Shown piece by piece: positions 26,351-35,056 of a DNA stretch of 49,636 bases (position 1 is the stretch's first letter; each line of letters begins with the position of its first letter). Where the stretch lies: positions 1 to 49,636 of the forward strand of contig NZ_QWLJ01000036.1 in NCBI RefSeq assembly GCF_009917385.1, given 5' to 3'. A program made the position numbers and the translations under genes. Source of the stretch: Roseburia sp. 1XD42-34. GTDB lineage: Bacteria; Bacillota; Bacilli; Bacillales; Amphibacillaceae. The notes under the pieces were generated by a model, which was not told the origin of the DNA, ran no database searches, and worked only from the letters and a program-made list of their open reading frames with translations.

Positions 26351-27349
26351 ATGGCAACGATTTTTTCAGGAATTCAACCTAGTGGCACATTAACACTGGG
26401 AAATTACCTTGGGGCACTGAAACATTTTACAGAGCTTCAAGATGACAACACATGTTATTTTTGTATTGTTGACGAACATGCTATTACCGTTCCGCAAGAT
26501 CGATTAAAACTTCGAAATAACATTCGATCGCTTGCAGCCTTATATTTAGCAGCTGGTATTGATCCAAAAAAATCAATTTTATTTATTCAATCAGAAGTAC
26601 CTGCACACACGCAATTAGGATGGATGCTACAATCAATCAGTTATATGGGTGAGTTGGAACGTATGACTCAATACAAAGATAAATCAGCAAATAGAGAAAC
26701 TGCTATTCCGTCAAACCTACTCACCTACCCTACCTTAATGGCGGCTGACATTTTGTTATATCAAACCGATATCGTTCCTGTTGGAGAAGATCAAAAGCAA
26801 CATTTAGAATTAACGAGAAATTTGGCACAACGATTCAACAATAAATATAACGATATCTTTACGGTGCCTGAAGCGAGTATTCCAAAGGTTGGCGCTCGGA
26901 TTATGTCCTTGCAAAATCCGATAAAGAAAATGAGTAAGTCAGACGAAAATCAAAAAGGATTCATATCTATGCTCGATGAACCAAAACGGATTGAAAAGAA
27001 AATAAAGAGTGCAGTAACTGATTCAGAAGGAATCGTGAAATACGATAAAGAAAACAAGCCAGGAGTATCTAATCTGTTGTCCATCCATTCTATTTGCTCC
27101 GGCGAAACGATCGAAGCACTAGAGGAAAAATATGCAGGAAAAGGTTATGGCGAATTTAAACAAGGAACAGCTAATGCAATAATTGATGTGTTAAAACCAA
27201 TCCAAGACAAATACTATTCCTTATTGGAATCAGACCAATTGGACAACATTTTAGATGCTGGGGCCGAAAAAGCTTCCATTATTGCTAATCACACTGTTGT
27301 GAAAGCAAAAAAAGCGATGGGCTTAGGAAGAGTAAAAAAGAAAAAATAG
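26351..27349 (+). CDS. trpS: Tryptophanyl-tRNA synthetase
   Basis: A 332-aa class I aminoacyl-tRNA synthetase that charges tRNA-Trp. The HIGH-equivalent is in PSGTLTLGNYLGA near the N-terminus, and the KMSKS loop is KKMSKSDEN near residue 195. The start at 26351 has ATAGGAGTG upstream; the frame is open further upstream, but that part lies in the T-box terminator. Expression is controlled by the preceding T-box. In B. subtilis trpS also lies beside yjbA, as here. Confidence 0.98.
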   Translation: MATIFSGIQPSGTLTLGNYLGALKHFTELQDDNTCYFCIVDEHAITVPQDRLKLRNNIRSLAALYLAAGIDPKKSILFIQSEVPAHTQLGWMLQSISYMGELERMTQYKDKSANRETAIPSNLLTYPTLMAADILLYQTDIVPVGEDQKQHLELTRNLAQRFNNKYNDIFTVPEASIPKVGARIMSLQNPIKKMSKSDENQKGFISMLDEPKRIEKKIKSAVTDSEGIVKYDKENKPGVSNLLSIHSICSGETIEALEEKYAGKGYGEFKQGTANAIIDVLKPIQDKYYSLLESDQLDNILDAGAEKASIIANHTVVKAKKAMGLGRVKKKK

Positions 27350-27470
27350 CTAGTTCCGGTAAGCTACACAATCCAACTGTTTTGAAGCGTACTAACTATT
27401 CATTTCGGAAAGTACCACATAGACTTCGTAATTGGCATAAAGTAAGAACTATAAATCAGTGATAGATAAA

Positions 27471-27648
27471 GGAAATCTTGAATCAGTGGGGTTTTTCATT
27501 CATCCCCTACTGATTGTTAATATAACCTAAAGACATCCTACGAAATAAGGCGTGTAGGTGTTGTTATCTCCTACATAGACTTGTTGCACAATACAGATTA
27601 CCCAACTTCTAAAGTGGGAGCCTTACAGCACCTTATATACGGGATAAA
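27471..27648 (+). repeat. RE-2 structured repeat, copy 6
   Basis: Full-length copy preceded by GATAAA (27465-27470) and ending GGGATAAA (last base 27648). A second, partial copy (hairpin right arm, TTAGTACC, CCTAAAGGTATGG) follows directly at 27652-27690. Both lie between the convergent trpS and yjbA genes. Confidence 0.9.
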
Positions 27649-27793
27649 AATATCCACTGATGGTTAGTACCCCAACCTAAAGGTATGGAACAGACTCAGA
27701 AATATGACTTGTGGTTGCATCCCTTGTTTATCCACGGCTTTACCATCTAGAGTGGAAGATTATCTTAATGCCGTCCATTACATGGATTAGAAA

Positions 27794-27838
27794 TCAAAAA
27801 AGCGGGCGAAGCTATATAAAACAGTTCACCCGCTTTTT
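27794..27838. terminator. Bidirectional terminator between trpS and yjbA
   Basis: AAAAAAGCGGGCGAA / TTCACCCGCTTTTT with one internal mismatch and a ~13-base loop. A/T runs are on both sides. Confidence 0.85.
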
Positions 27839-27847
27839 CATGTGCCC

Positions 27848-28603
27848 TTACTGTGAGGCATTTTGTTCTTGCCCATTTTCTATTTCCCACATTTTCTCCA
27901 AGAAAGGTTGTCCCTTAATAAGCTTACGACATAAATCCTCATGTCGATAACTCCAGCCTTTTTTTACACCTTCATATAATGCATTCCACACTGCATCTTC
28001 GTCCATAAACCGAATATACGGGTAGCGCTTTGGGTCCCATTCAGTTAACCAATAACGTAATTCTTCTAAATGATTCGTTGTTCGCAACTGATCTAACCCC
28101 ATCATAAGTAACTGTTTCAACTGACGCTCTCTTCTAGTTAACCCAAAAATAAGCTCCGGTGGCATAGAGAGCATGTGATATTCTTTCTTATAATTTCTAG
28201 CGACATATTTGTAAGACTGTGCTTTTGCGTTTTTAATCATGTCATAGACAAGTTGTTCCTGTCTAGGAATCAATCTACTTTTCCTCACAGGTATTCGGTA
28301 TCCAATCGTGTCAAATACAAGGGTATTATTCCCATCTGTTATAATGCTAGCATATTCTAGAACAGTCCTTTCCTGTCCTTTACGCATATAAGCACGCTTA
28401 TAAATAGCGTCTAATAATGGTTTTGGGAGCTCTTGCATGTCATTTTCAATATAAAAAAACAGTTCTTCTGTTATGTATAATAACGGTACCTGATCTAGTA
28501 GTTCGATGCCGTCTTCTTTACGCCATTCGTGAAAATAACAGACGTTATAGCCATTTTCTTCTCCCTCAAACCAATTTACCCAAACGTCATGCATGTATAG
28601 CAT
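27848..28603 (-). CDS. yjbA: UPF0736 protein YjbA (DUF3603)
   Basis: A 251-aa conserved Bacillaceae protein of unknown function. It starts MLYMHDVWVNWFEGEENGYNV and has an HEWRKEDGIELLDQVPLL segment typical of the UPF0736/YjbA family. It is predicted soluble, with many aromatic and basic residues in the C-terminal half (LRYWLTEWDPKRYPYIRF). GTGAGGG lies upstream of the ATG at 28603. It is convergent with trpS. Confidence 0.92.
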   Translation of the reverse strand: MLYMHDVWVNWFEGEENGYNVCYFHEWRKEDGIELLDQVPLLYITEELFFYIENDMQELPKPLLDAIYKRAYMRKGQERTVLEYASIITDGNNTLVFDTIGYRIPVRKSRLIPRQEQLVYDMIKNAKAQSYKYVARNYKKEYHMLSMPPELIFGLTRRERQLKQLLMMGLDQLRTTNHLEELRYWLTEWDPKRYPYIRFMDEDAVWNALYEGVKKGWSYRHEDLCRKLIKGQPFLEKMWEIENGQEQNASQ

Positions 28604-28791
28604 AAAACAACCCTCACTTTTCATCTGAACTTAACATACATTATGACCATCAATGGAACAAAATATTCTATATGTAACGTGTTAATTTATAATTTTATGC
28701 TTTAACATACAGGTTAAAGGGCTAGATTATTTGAAGGATCGTAACGTAAGGAACTTCAGAACTAAGGATTCTATTACGTTTGTATTTACTA

Positions 28792-28995
28792 TTAATGATT
28801 CGGATAACGTTTTAAAGCAATATGCATGAACAACAGACCTATTGGTAAAAAATAACATTCTACTCTACTTGTAATAAAGCTCATATATTCTCCCCAAGAT
28901 AAACCCGCTGGAAGGAAATTCATATATGCAATGATGGTTACTCCGCCCATAATAGAAAAGCCAAAGCCTATTAAAAATAAGAACATGTATCCCAT
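28792..28995 (-). CDS. Small membrane protein (67 aa)
   Basis: A 67-aa protein with two predicted transmembrane helices (FLFLIGFGFSIMGGVTIIAYM and ECYFLPIGLLFMHIAL) joined by LPAGLSWGEYMSFITSR. The connecting PAG.SW.EY motif looks conserved rather than random, and the reading frame is well separated from others. GTAGGAGAG precedes the ATG. Function unknown. Confidence 0.75.
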   Translation of the reverse strand: MGYMFLFLIGFGFSIMGGVTIIAYMNFLPAGLSWGEYMSFITSRVECYFLPIGLLFMHIALKRYPNH

Positions 28996-29053
28996 TTTCG
29001 TCTCTCCTACCTTGTCTCTTTTTATATAGACTATGCTTGTCCTATTCCATACA

Positions 29054-29088
29054 TGAAAAAAAGCCGATCAAAAAGATCGACTTTTTTT
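29054..29088. terminator. Bidirectional terminator hairpin
   Basis: AAAAAAAGCCGATC / GATCGACTTTTTTT (5-base loop). On the minus strand it would end transcripts from the fabHF operon. Confidence 0.8.
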
Positions 29089-29140
29089 AAAATGTAAAAA
29101 TACAGTAGACTCTTAATTCAAGCGTCGGACACCATAAAAT

Positions 29141-29364
29141 AAGTTTAAGCGAGAAATAACAGCACCTAAATTCACGATTCGTTCGGTTCAATAGGATGTT
29201 GCCCGCAGAAAACATGGCTCCGAAAAAAGCGTTCTTCTCTTTCAATGATAAGAAAGACAAGGTAGCGACCTACTGTGTGCAGAAAGAGTGTGTGAATAAT
29301 CACGTCTGCGATCTAGCCTTTAATTTAGTATGCCAAAGAAGACCTTCACTGATTGAAGTTTCAC
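29141..29364 (-). repeat. RE-2 structured repeat, copy 12, interrupted, minus strand
   Basis: Read on the minus strand, GTGAAACTTCAATCAGTG starts immediately after the fabF stop and A-run. After ~150 unmatched bases the RE-2 block resumes with GAACGAATCGTGAATTTAGG, then TGCTGTTATTTCTCGCTT. This is the only near-complete copy I found on the minus strand. The unmatched interior may be a further insertion. Confidence 0.65.
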
Positions 29365-29368
29365 TTTT

Positions 29369-30610
29369 TTAAGCTTGATATTTTTTAAAAACTAATGCAA
29401 CGTTATGCCCGCCAAATCCAAGAGAGTTAGTTAGTACAGTATTGACCTCCTGCTTTCTTGCCTTATTTGGAACATAATCTAAATCACAGTCAAGATCGGG
29501 AACTTCATAATTAATAGTTGGCGGAATTATATCTTCCACAATCGCTTTTATAGAAATCACAGACTCTACGCCTCCAGCAGCACCCAATAAATGACCGGTC
29601 ATTGATTTTGTTGAAGAAATAGCAACATCATTTGCGTGGTCACCTAACACTGCCTTAATAGCGGCTGTTTCAAATTTATCATTAAGCTCTGTGCTAGTTC
29701 CATGTGCATTAATATAATCCACTTCAGTTGGGTCAACGGCTGCATCATTTAAAGCCATTTCCATAGCACGTGCTGCCCCCTCCCCGTTTTCAGCTGGTGC
29801 AGTAATGTGATAAGCATCACCAGTAGCCCCATAACCGACAATTTCAGCATAAATATGAGCTCCGCGAGCCAATGCTGTTTCTAAATCCTCCAACACTAAG
29901 ATACCACAGCCTTCCCCCATCACAAATCCATCGCGATTTTTGTCAAATGGGCGGCTTGCTTTATTAGGATTTTCATTTATGGAAAGTGCTCTGGCAGAGG
30001 AGAATCCGGCAAATGCCATGTTCGATATAGGCGCTTCCGTTCCCCCAGTAATAATCGCATCGGCATCGCCACGTTGAACAGCTTTAAATGCATCCCCAAT
30101 AGAGCTTGCTCCAGAAGCACAAGCCGTCACGGTACAAGAATTTATTCCTTTTGCTCCCAAGTGAATAGATACTTGACCTGCAGCCATATCCGGAATCATC
30201 ATTGGAACAAAGAAGGGGCTGACCCGTTTAGGGCCTTTTTCCAATAGCTTTCGATGTTGATCTTCCCATGTTTGCATACCACCGATACCACAACCAATCC
30301 AAACCCCCACTCGATTTCGATTGCTATCATCAATAGATAGTGCCGCATCTTCAACCGCCATTTTCGATGCTACAACAGCATATTGTGTAAATAAATCCAT
30401 TTTACGAACATCTTTTTTATCAATAAATGGGCTTGGGTCAAAATCTTTCACTTCTGCAGCTACTTTAGCAGGAAATTGTTCTTTATCTACTTTTGTCACA
30501 AAGTCAATACCTGATTTCCCAGAAATCAGACTTGCCCACATGTCGTTAACGTTATTTCCAACTGGTGTAACTGCACCAAGTCCTGTAATTACTACTCTTC
30601 TTTGTTTCAT
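29369..30610 (-). CDS. fabF: Beta-ketoacyl-ACP synthase II (FabF)
   Basis: A 413-aa elongating condensing enzyme of type II fatty-acid synthesis. The catalytic cysteine is in TVTACASGAS (Cys164). The two active-site histidines are in INAHGTSTELND and KSMTGHLLGAAGG, and the GFGGHN loop is near the C-terminus. It follows fabH by 26 bases, forming a fabH-fabF operon under a FapR-type operator. The B. subtilis order fabHA-fabF is conserved. An RE-2 fragment abuts its stop codon. Confidence 0.98.
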   Translation of the reverse strand: MKQRRVVITGLGAVTPVGNNVNDMWASLISGKSGIDFVTKVDKEQFPAKVAAEVKDFDPSPFIDKKDVRKMDLFTQYAVVASKMAVEDAALSIDDSNRNRVGVWIGCGIGGMQTWEDQHRKLLEKGPKRVSPFFVPMMIPDMAAGQVSIHLGAKGINSCTVTACASGASSIGDAFKAVQRGDADAIITGGTEAPISNMAFAGFSSARALSINENPNKASRPFDKNRDGFVMGEGCGILVLEDLETALARGAHIYAEIVGYGATGDAYHITAPAENGEGAARAMEMALNDAAVDPTEVDYINAHGTSTELNDKFETAAIKAVLGDHANDVAISSTKSMTGHLLGAAGGVESVISIKAIVEDIIPPTINYEVPDLDCDLDYVPNKARKQEVNTVLTNSLGFGGHNVALVFKKYQA

Positions 30611-30636
30611 ATGGTTTTCCTCCTAGTTCCATACAG

Positions 30637-31578
30637 TTATCTTCCCCATCGTATTGCCAAGGCTCCCCATGTTAAACCGCCGCCAAAGCCAACTAAAACG
30701 ATCAAGTCACCGTCTTTTATTTTACCATCTAAGACAGATTCAGACAAAGCTATTGGGATAGAGGCTGCAGAGTTATTTCCATATTTTTTAATGGTTTTAG
30801 CCATCTTATCTTCGGAAATTCCCAAACGCTGACGAGCAGCATCCATAATACGAATATTTGCTTGATGTGGAACTAAGTAATCGACATCATCTTCATCGTA
30901 TCCCGCAGCTTTAATAACATTTACGGACGATTCTGGCATTTGTCTGACTGCAAATTTAAACACTTCACGTCCATTCATGTATAAATAGCCAGTGTCTTTT
31001 TCTTGCTTTAACTCTTTTCCCCCTGCTCCGTTAGCTCCTAATTCAAACGCAAGAATCCCTTTCCCAGCAGATACCTGCCCTATAACGGCAGCACCCGCTC
31101 CATCACCAAATAACACACATGTACTGCGATCAGACCAATCGGTGATTTTTGACAATTTTTCTACCCCGACGACTAATATATGTTTATATGTGTTTGTTTC
31201 AATAAATTGCTTTGCCGTTACCATTCCATACATAAATCCGGAACACGCAGCGCTTATATCCATAGCTGCTGCATTCTTCGCACCTAAACGGTCCTGAATG
31301 ATACAGGCAACAGAAGGAAACGGTGTATCAGGGGTTACTGTTGCGACTAAAATAAGATCTATATCTTCAGGGGCCAGATTCGCTTTTTTTATGGCTTTTT
31401 CTGCTGCTAAATATGCCATATCTGAGGTATCCATATCTTCTTCTGCTATTCTTCGTTCTTCTATACCTGTTCTCGTGCGAATCCATTCATCATTTGTATC
31501 AACGATCTTTTCTAAGTCATGATTTGTAACGACTTTTTCAGGCACGTAATGTCCTAAACCCAAAACACCAACATCCAT
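30637..31578 (-). CDS. fabH: Beta-ketoacyl-ACP synthase III (FabH)
   Basis: A 313-aa initiating condensing enzyme that joins an acyl-CoA primer to malonyl-ACP. The Cys-His-Asn triad is visible: Cys112 in DISAACSGF, His in VPHQANIR and Asn in GNNSAAS. In Gram-positives such enzymes usually prefer branched primers; that preference cannot be read from sequence. First gene of fabH-fabF, preceded by a consensus promoter and a FapR-type operator. Confidence 0.98.
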   Translation of the reverse strand: MDVGVLGLGHYVPEKVVTNHDLEKIVDTNDEWIRTRTGIEERRIAEEDMDTSDMAYLAAEKAIKKANLAPEDIDLILVATVTPDTPFPSVACIIQDRLGAKNAAAMDISAACSGFMYGMVTAKQFIETNTYKHILVVGVEKLSKITDWSDRSTCVLFGDGAGAAVIGQVSAGKGILAFELGANGAGGKELKQEKDTGYLYMNGREVFKFAVRQMPESSVNVIKAAGYDEDDVDYLVPHQANIRIMDAARQRLGISEDKMAKTIKKYGNNSAASIPIALSESVLDGKIKDGDLIVLVGFGGGLTWGALAIRWGR

Positions 31579-31617
31579 TTTTCCATCTCCTTAACATACC
31601 TAAGTTATTATCTATTA

Positions 31618-31634
31618 TTATTACTTGGTACTAA
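31618..31634 (-). promoter_or_regulatory. FapR operator upstream of fabH
   Basis: On the minus strand TTAGTACCAAGTAATAA, close to the FapR consensus half-sites TTAGTACC / GGTACTAA. It directly follows the -10 element of the fabH promoter. FapR represses fab genes in Bacillaceae and is released by malonyl-CoA or malonyl-ACP. The second half-site is imperfect. Confidence 0.8.
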
Positions 31635-31662
31635 TTTTAATGTATCACTTTCCTTTTTGCAA
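31634..31662 (-). promoter_or_regulatory. SigA promoter of fabH-fabF
   Basis: On the minus strand TTGCAA (31657-31662), a 17-base spacer and TAAAAT (31634-31639). The FapR-type site begins at the end of the -10 element. Confidence 0.8.
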
Positions 31663-31682
31663 GCTGAAGCTTTGCAATTAGA

Positions 31683-32639
31683 CTACAACTGTGGGAATAA
31701 GTCAGTCTCTATATAATGTTCAATTGCCTGATTTATTTCATATTGATAAGAAACAGGTACTTCATCATTGAAAGGCGCTAGAGAAACCGCCCCATCCTGA
31801 AAATCGACAGTTTTCAATTTTCCTGTTAAATTGCCTTCATTCATTTGTTCAGCTACATCATGATAAAGCCCGTCTACATGTTGAACAGTCGAAGTTAGAA
31901 CAACATTCTCTGCTAATTCAGATTGATCTGTCATATATCCAATTGCGTAAATATCATCTTTTTCTGCTTGTTTAATTATTTCTTTACTGAAGGCATCACC
32001 TATGGGGTAAAACACATCTGCACCACCAAGCTTCATTTGCTGATAGACGTCGTTGGCTGTTTGTGTATCATTCCAATCATTTAAAAAAGCCAATTCCACT
32101 TCTGCTTCTGGATTTACGTTTTTAACCCCTTCAAAAAAGCCCTCAATTTCTGGTTGCCATTCATAAGCTGCAACAATTCCTACTTTATTTGTAGCAGTCA
32201 TTTTTCCAGATAACATACCTGCGAAATAACCAGCTGCATGCATATCGAATGTAAAACTAGTTACATTTTCTGCTGCATAAGATCCATTAAAATAAACAAA
32301 GTGAATATGCGTATAATTTGCAGCAATATCTGCAAAGTATTTTCCATAATGCGAATTGTGCCCAAAAATAAGGTTTACTCCTTTATTTGAAAATTCCTCT
32401 ACTGCTTCGATAATCTCTTTTTCTGTTACAATATTTTCTTTATAGAACACATTAATACCAAACTTTTTCCCTAATGAAACAAGACCTTGGTAACCTTTTT
32501 CATTCCATACTTGATCAGAGATATTTTCACTTAATAGCATACCTACATTCTGTAATTGTTTCTGAGCTGGGGAAGAACTGCAACTACTTAATATACTTAG
32601 CATCATCAAAACGCTGACAAACGCAAGAAAAATTCGCAA
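31683..32639 (-). CDS. med: Med-like BMP-family lipoprotein
   Basis: A 318-aa substrate-binding-type lipoprotein of the BMP family. The lipobox LSILSSC ends a signal peptide at about residue 20. The periplasmic-binding fold follows: NVGMLLSENISDQVWNEKGYQGL, GVNLIFGHNSHYG, GADVFYPIGDAFSKEI. In B. subtilis Med stimulates comK expression and lies next to comZ, upstream of fabHA. Here the fab promoter starts 20 bases after the med stop and comZ is missing. Assignment rests on family plus position. Confidence 0.9.
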   Translation of the reverse strand: MRIFLAFVSVLMMLSILSSCSSSPAQKQLQNVGMLLSENISDQVWNEKGYQGLVSLGKKFGINVFYKENIVTEKEIIEAVEEFSNKGVNLIFGHNSHYGKYFADIAANYTHIHFVYFNGSYAAENVTSFTFDMHAAGYFAGMLSGKMTATNKVGIVAAYEWQPEIEGFFEGVKNVNPEAEVELAFLNDWNDTQTANDVYQQMKLGGADVFYPIGDAFSKEIIKQAEKDDIYAIGYMTDQSELAENVVLTSTVQHVDGLYHDVAEQMNEGNLTGKLKTVDFQDGAVSLAPFNDEVPVSYQYEINQAIEHYIETDLFPQL

Positions 32640-32805
32640 TTTGAAGCACTCCTGTCTATTTAACGGTGGTTAAACGAAGTAATTGATCACATATGCGGAA
32701 AATCAAAGCCATTTTCAGGTTAGTTAAAATGTGCATAGCACGTTCAATAAAAAATAGCAAAATAAACACTCGCTTAGGTGCCTGATGGTCTCACTAATAG
32801 TAACT

Positions 32806-33408
32806 TTAATCATTACGTAACCGATAATTCCGATAGTGCTGGATGACCTGTTTCACCTTATCTTCTTTAGGTCTATTGTCCTGAATTTTCACAAATTTAT
32901 CAAGGTTTATTTTTTTTACAGTGCCCTTGATATGATGTAAATCCGTTGTACTTAACCAAGTAATAAAACGTGCGACAAAATCCTGAATATAAGTTGCATG
33001 TTGATTAAAATTATCGGATGAAAAGGAAATAAATTCTTCTTGAAAATACATGCCGCTTTCTGTCATTGGCATCCATTCACCAAATAGAAGTGGTAATTCA
33101 ATATATAATTCGTTTGAACTTGTAAGATCATTTACCGTTATTGGATGTGCAAGGGTGATAAAAAGCTCTGATGAAAGGGTAACATCTATGTTCATTGGTC
33201 CCACCTGAATGATTTGATCATACGTATTATTTTTTTTATCTATAAAGAATGAGAAATTGCTGTTTCTACCAAAAAAAAGAGTTAGTCCATCATCTTTCTT
33301 ATCGTTTACCAAACCTTCTACTTTCAATCCTTGTTCCAGTAATCCATTAACAATATGAAAGCCAATCCAATGATTACAATTAACAACTAAAGTAGCCAAA
33401 CCAATCAC
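32806..33408 (-). CDS. Uncharacterised protein upstream of med
   Basis: A 200-aa soluble protein. The N-terminus (LATLVVNCNHWIGFHIVNGLLEQGLKVEGL) resembles the first beta-alpha-beta unit of a Rossmann fold, but the glycine motif is not classical. The C-terminal half includes FVARFITWLS and a basic tail. Its position matches yjaV of B. subtilis (upstream of med), but I do not recognise the family well enough to use that name. An AGGAGTGATTGG site precedes the ATG. A role in NAD(P) binding would be inference. Confidence 0.75.
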   Translation of the reverse strand: MIGLATLVVNCNHWIGFHIVNGLLEQGLKVEGLVNDKKDDGLTLFFGRNSNFSFFIDKKNNTYDQIIQVGPMNIDVTLSSELFITLAHPITVNDLTSSNELYIELPLLFGEWMPMTESGMYFQEEFISFSSDNFNQHATYIQDFVARFITWLSTTDLHHIKGTVKKINLDKFVKIQDNRPKEDKVKQVIQHYRNYRLRND

Positions 33409-33540
33409 TCCTTTGTGTCTATATTAAAAATAAATCTTTATTAAAAATTTTAAGATAACTGCTATCCTTTATTAACAGTGCACGCACCAATATACTCCAC
33501 GCCTCTGTTTTCAACACTCAGGATAGCGCCTTTTGATAAA

Positions 33541-33709
33541 ATGAACCTTCGGGGTTTTCATTTAGCCCCCACTGATTGCTAGTACCGCAATGGTATGACC
33601 TAAAGACCTCTAAACGAATTGGGCATTTAGGTGGTGTTGATTTAGTTGCAGTACAGACTATTCAACTCCTTGGAGGGGGAGCCTTACAGCATCTTATATA
33701 TAGGATAAA
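33541..33709 (+). repeat. RE-2 structured repeat, copy 7
   Basis: Preceded by GATAAA (33535-33540) and ending GATAAA (33704-33709). The left arm of the 5' hairpin has partly decayed, but TAGTACCG, ATGACCTAAAGACCTC and GAGCCTTACAGCA are intact. It lies between the divergent genes at 33408 and 33802. Confidence 0.85.
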
Positions 33710-33801
33710 TGCAATTTATACTTTTTTTTTCATACGTGTTTTGGTAAACTAGAAGAAGAATACTTGTAATCAAAGTTATTGTAAAAAAATGAGGTGTTAT
33801 C

Positions 33802-33975
33802 ATGCGATACATTGTTACACTTATCTGGTCATGTTTAATAGGGGCTGCTGTATCCTATGTTCTGTCAAGTATGGGAAGTGAACCGTTCAATTTAACAGCA
33901 ACGATAGGTTTAGCGGTCGTCTTTTTTATTACGATCTCTGTATTAGGCGACGGTATTTTGAAAGAAGATATCTAA
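33802..33975 (+). CDS. yjzD: YjzD-like small membrane protein (DUF2929)
   Basis: A 57-aa protein with two hydrophobic segments (YIVTLIWSCLIGAAVSYVL and TIGLAVVFFITISVLG) ending DGILKEDI, matching the DUF2929/YjzD pattern. GAGGTG precedes the ATG. Its position near med and fabH fits B. subtilis. The partial RE-2 hairpin just downstream may serve as its terminator. Function unknown. Confidence 0.85.
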   Translation: MRYIVTLIWSCLIGAAVSYVLSSMGSEPFNLTATIGLAVVFFITISVLGDGILKEDI

Positions 33976-33995
33976 AGTGACGAAAGTTCTATAAA

Positions 33996-34043
33996 GTGAA
34001 CCTTCAATCAATGGGGGTTTTCTTATCTCCCACTGATTGAAGA
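33996..34043 (+). repeat. RE-2 5' hairpin fragment after yjzD
   Basis: GTGAACCTTCAATCAATGGG preceded by TATAAA, followed by a right arm CTCCCACTGATTGAAG. Only the first hairpin of RE-2 is present. The stem (CTTCAATCA / TGATTGAAG) is long enough to act as a terminator-like structure 20 bases after the yjzD stop. Confidence 0.7.
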
Positions 34044-34326
34044 AGTCCAAAGGATCAAAACTGGCGTTCTTGAAAAAGAAAAATACTTTTTCTGCGCGTG
34101 TAGCATCGCCGACGTAACTTTCCTTTTCCTTGAAAATAAAACGAACCATTTTTTTACATGGGATTTACTATCTGCAGGACTGGGAAATTACACCCTTGCT
34201 TTGTTTGCTTTCCATATGAATGCATGCTTTTTCATACATAAACTATTTGTTTAGCTTGTAATCATGCTATATAGAAATAAAGCCCACATCTAACTTTTGG
34301 CAACTTATGATGTACCTAATGTAAGT
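34044..34326. other. Intergenic DNA, nothing recognised
   Basis: No supported gene, promoter or repeat was found between the RE-2 fragment and the next terminator. Confidence 0.5.
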
Positions 34327-34370
34327 AAAGCCCTTGCCTCCTTTTACGTTTTTAGGCAAGGGTTTCGTTT
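34327..34370. terminator. Terminator downstream of the Gly/Tyr-rich gene
   Basis: AAAGCCCTTGCCT / AGGCAAGGGTTT stem with a T-rich loop, usable in both directions; just after the minus-strand stop at 34384. Confidence 0.8.
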
Positions 34371-34383
34371 TGGTAAGATCTAT

Positions 34384-34722
34384 TCAATACCATGGTAAGA
34401 TACTTAATGTAGCTAAAGCTGTAAGTGGTAAGATTAAACGTCTAAATCGGGAAGGGGGATACCCAAATCCTCCATAACCATAACCTGGACCGCCATAACC
34501 TGGATATCCATAACCGAATTGTCTGTGGTGAGGGTTTTCCCCTTGTTGCATATGCGAATGATGTTGTTCATGTGCTTCTAAGGGTACTGCCAAATAAACT
34601 GATTCGTGATCCAAGCCAGTTATAATACCGTCAATACTTGATCCATCTACTAACTCAATAAGCACATAAGCATGCATATGATCTTTACAAACGTCGTATA
34701 TATGTTGATGACTGTGATTCAT
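34384..34722 (-). CDS. Uncharacterised His-rich / Gly-Tyr-rich protein (112 aa)
   Basis: A 112-aa protein with three parts. First a short domain: YDVCKDHMHAYVLIELVDGS then IDGIITGLDHESVYLAVPL; the VDGS.DGIITG wording resembles small beta-barrel (LSm-like) strands. Then a His-rich linker, and a (GYGYPGYGGP)-type low-complexity tract (about residues 65-90). It ends in a hydrophobic tail FRRLILPLTALATLSILPWY. Such proteins occur beside sporulation genes in Bacillaceae, but I cannot assign a function. GAGGAGG precedes the ATG at 34722. Confidence 0.75.
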   Translation of the reverse strand: MNHSHQHIYDVCKDHMHAYVLIELVDGSSIDGIITGLDHESVYLAVPLEAHEQHHSHMQQGENPHHRQFGYGYPGYGGPGYGYGGFGYPPSRFRRLILPLTALATLSILPWY

Positions 34723-34861
34723 ATTATCTGCCTCCTCACCACTCAGCCTATTCATTTGCCCATGGGTTGGTGACTTGTATCATGATGGATCTCTACTTGC
34801 AAAGACAAAATAAATAACATGGTGTAAACTATCGAATATTTCAATCATTTAATCGAATAAA

Positions 34862-35034
34862 GTCTTCATCAGTGGGTTTTTTTCATCCCCACTGATGATT
34901 AGTAGCCGAAGGATCTAGAGGTCTCTTATGAAACAAGTGCATTTAGGTGCTGTTACCATCCAATTAGATTTGTTGCAGCATGTTTCTCCAGTTCTTGAAG
35001 CCAGAGTCTTACAGCACCTTATATGCAGCGTAAA
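34862..35034 (+). repeat. RE-2 structured repeat, copy 9
   Basis: Preceded by AATAAA (34856-34861). The 5' hairpin is CATCAGTGGG / CCCACTGATG. The block CATTTAGGTGCTGTTACC pairs in part with GAGTCTTACAGCACC. The terminal motif has changed to GCGTAAA. It lies 140 bases upstream of uppP. Confidence 0.88.
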
Positions 35035-35056
35035 TATCAATCAAGATCCAACTAGG

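Noticed and set aside
34862..35034. RE-2 as a riboswitch for uppP
   Set aside because: The same structure occurs in convergent gaps and antisense to genes, so it is not tied to a downstream gene class. A mobile repeat explains it better.
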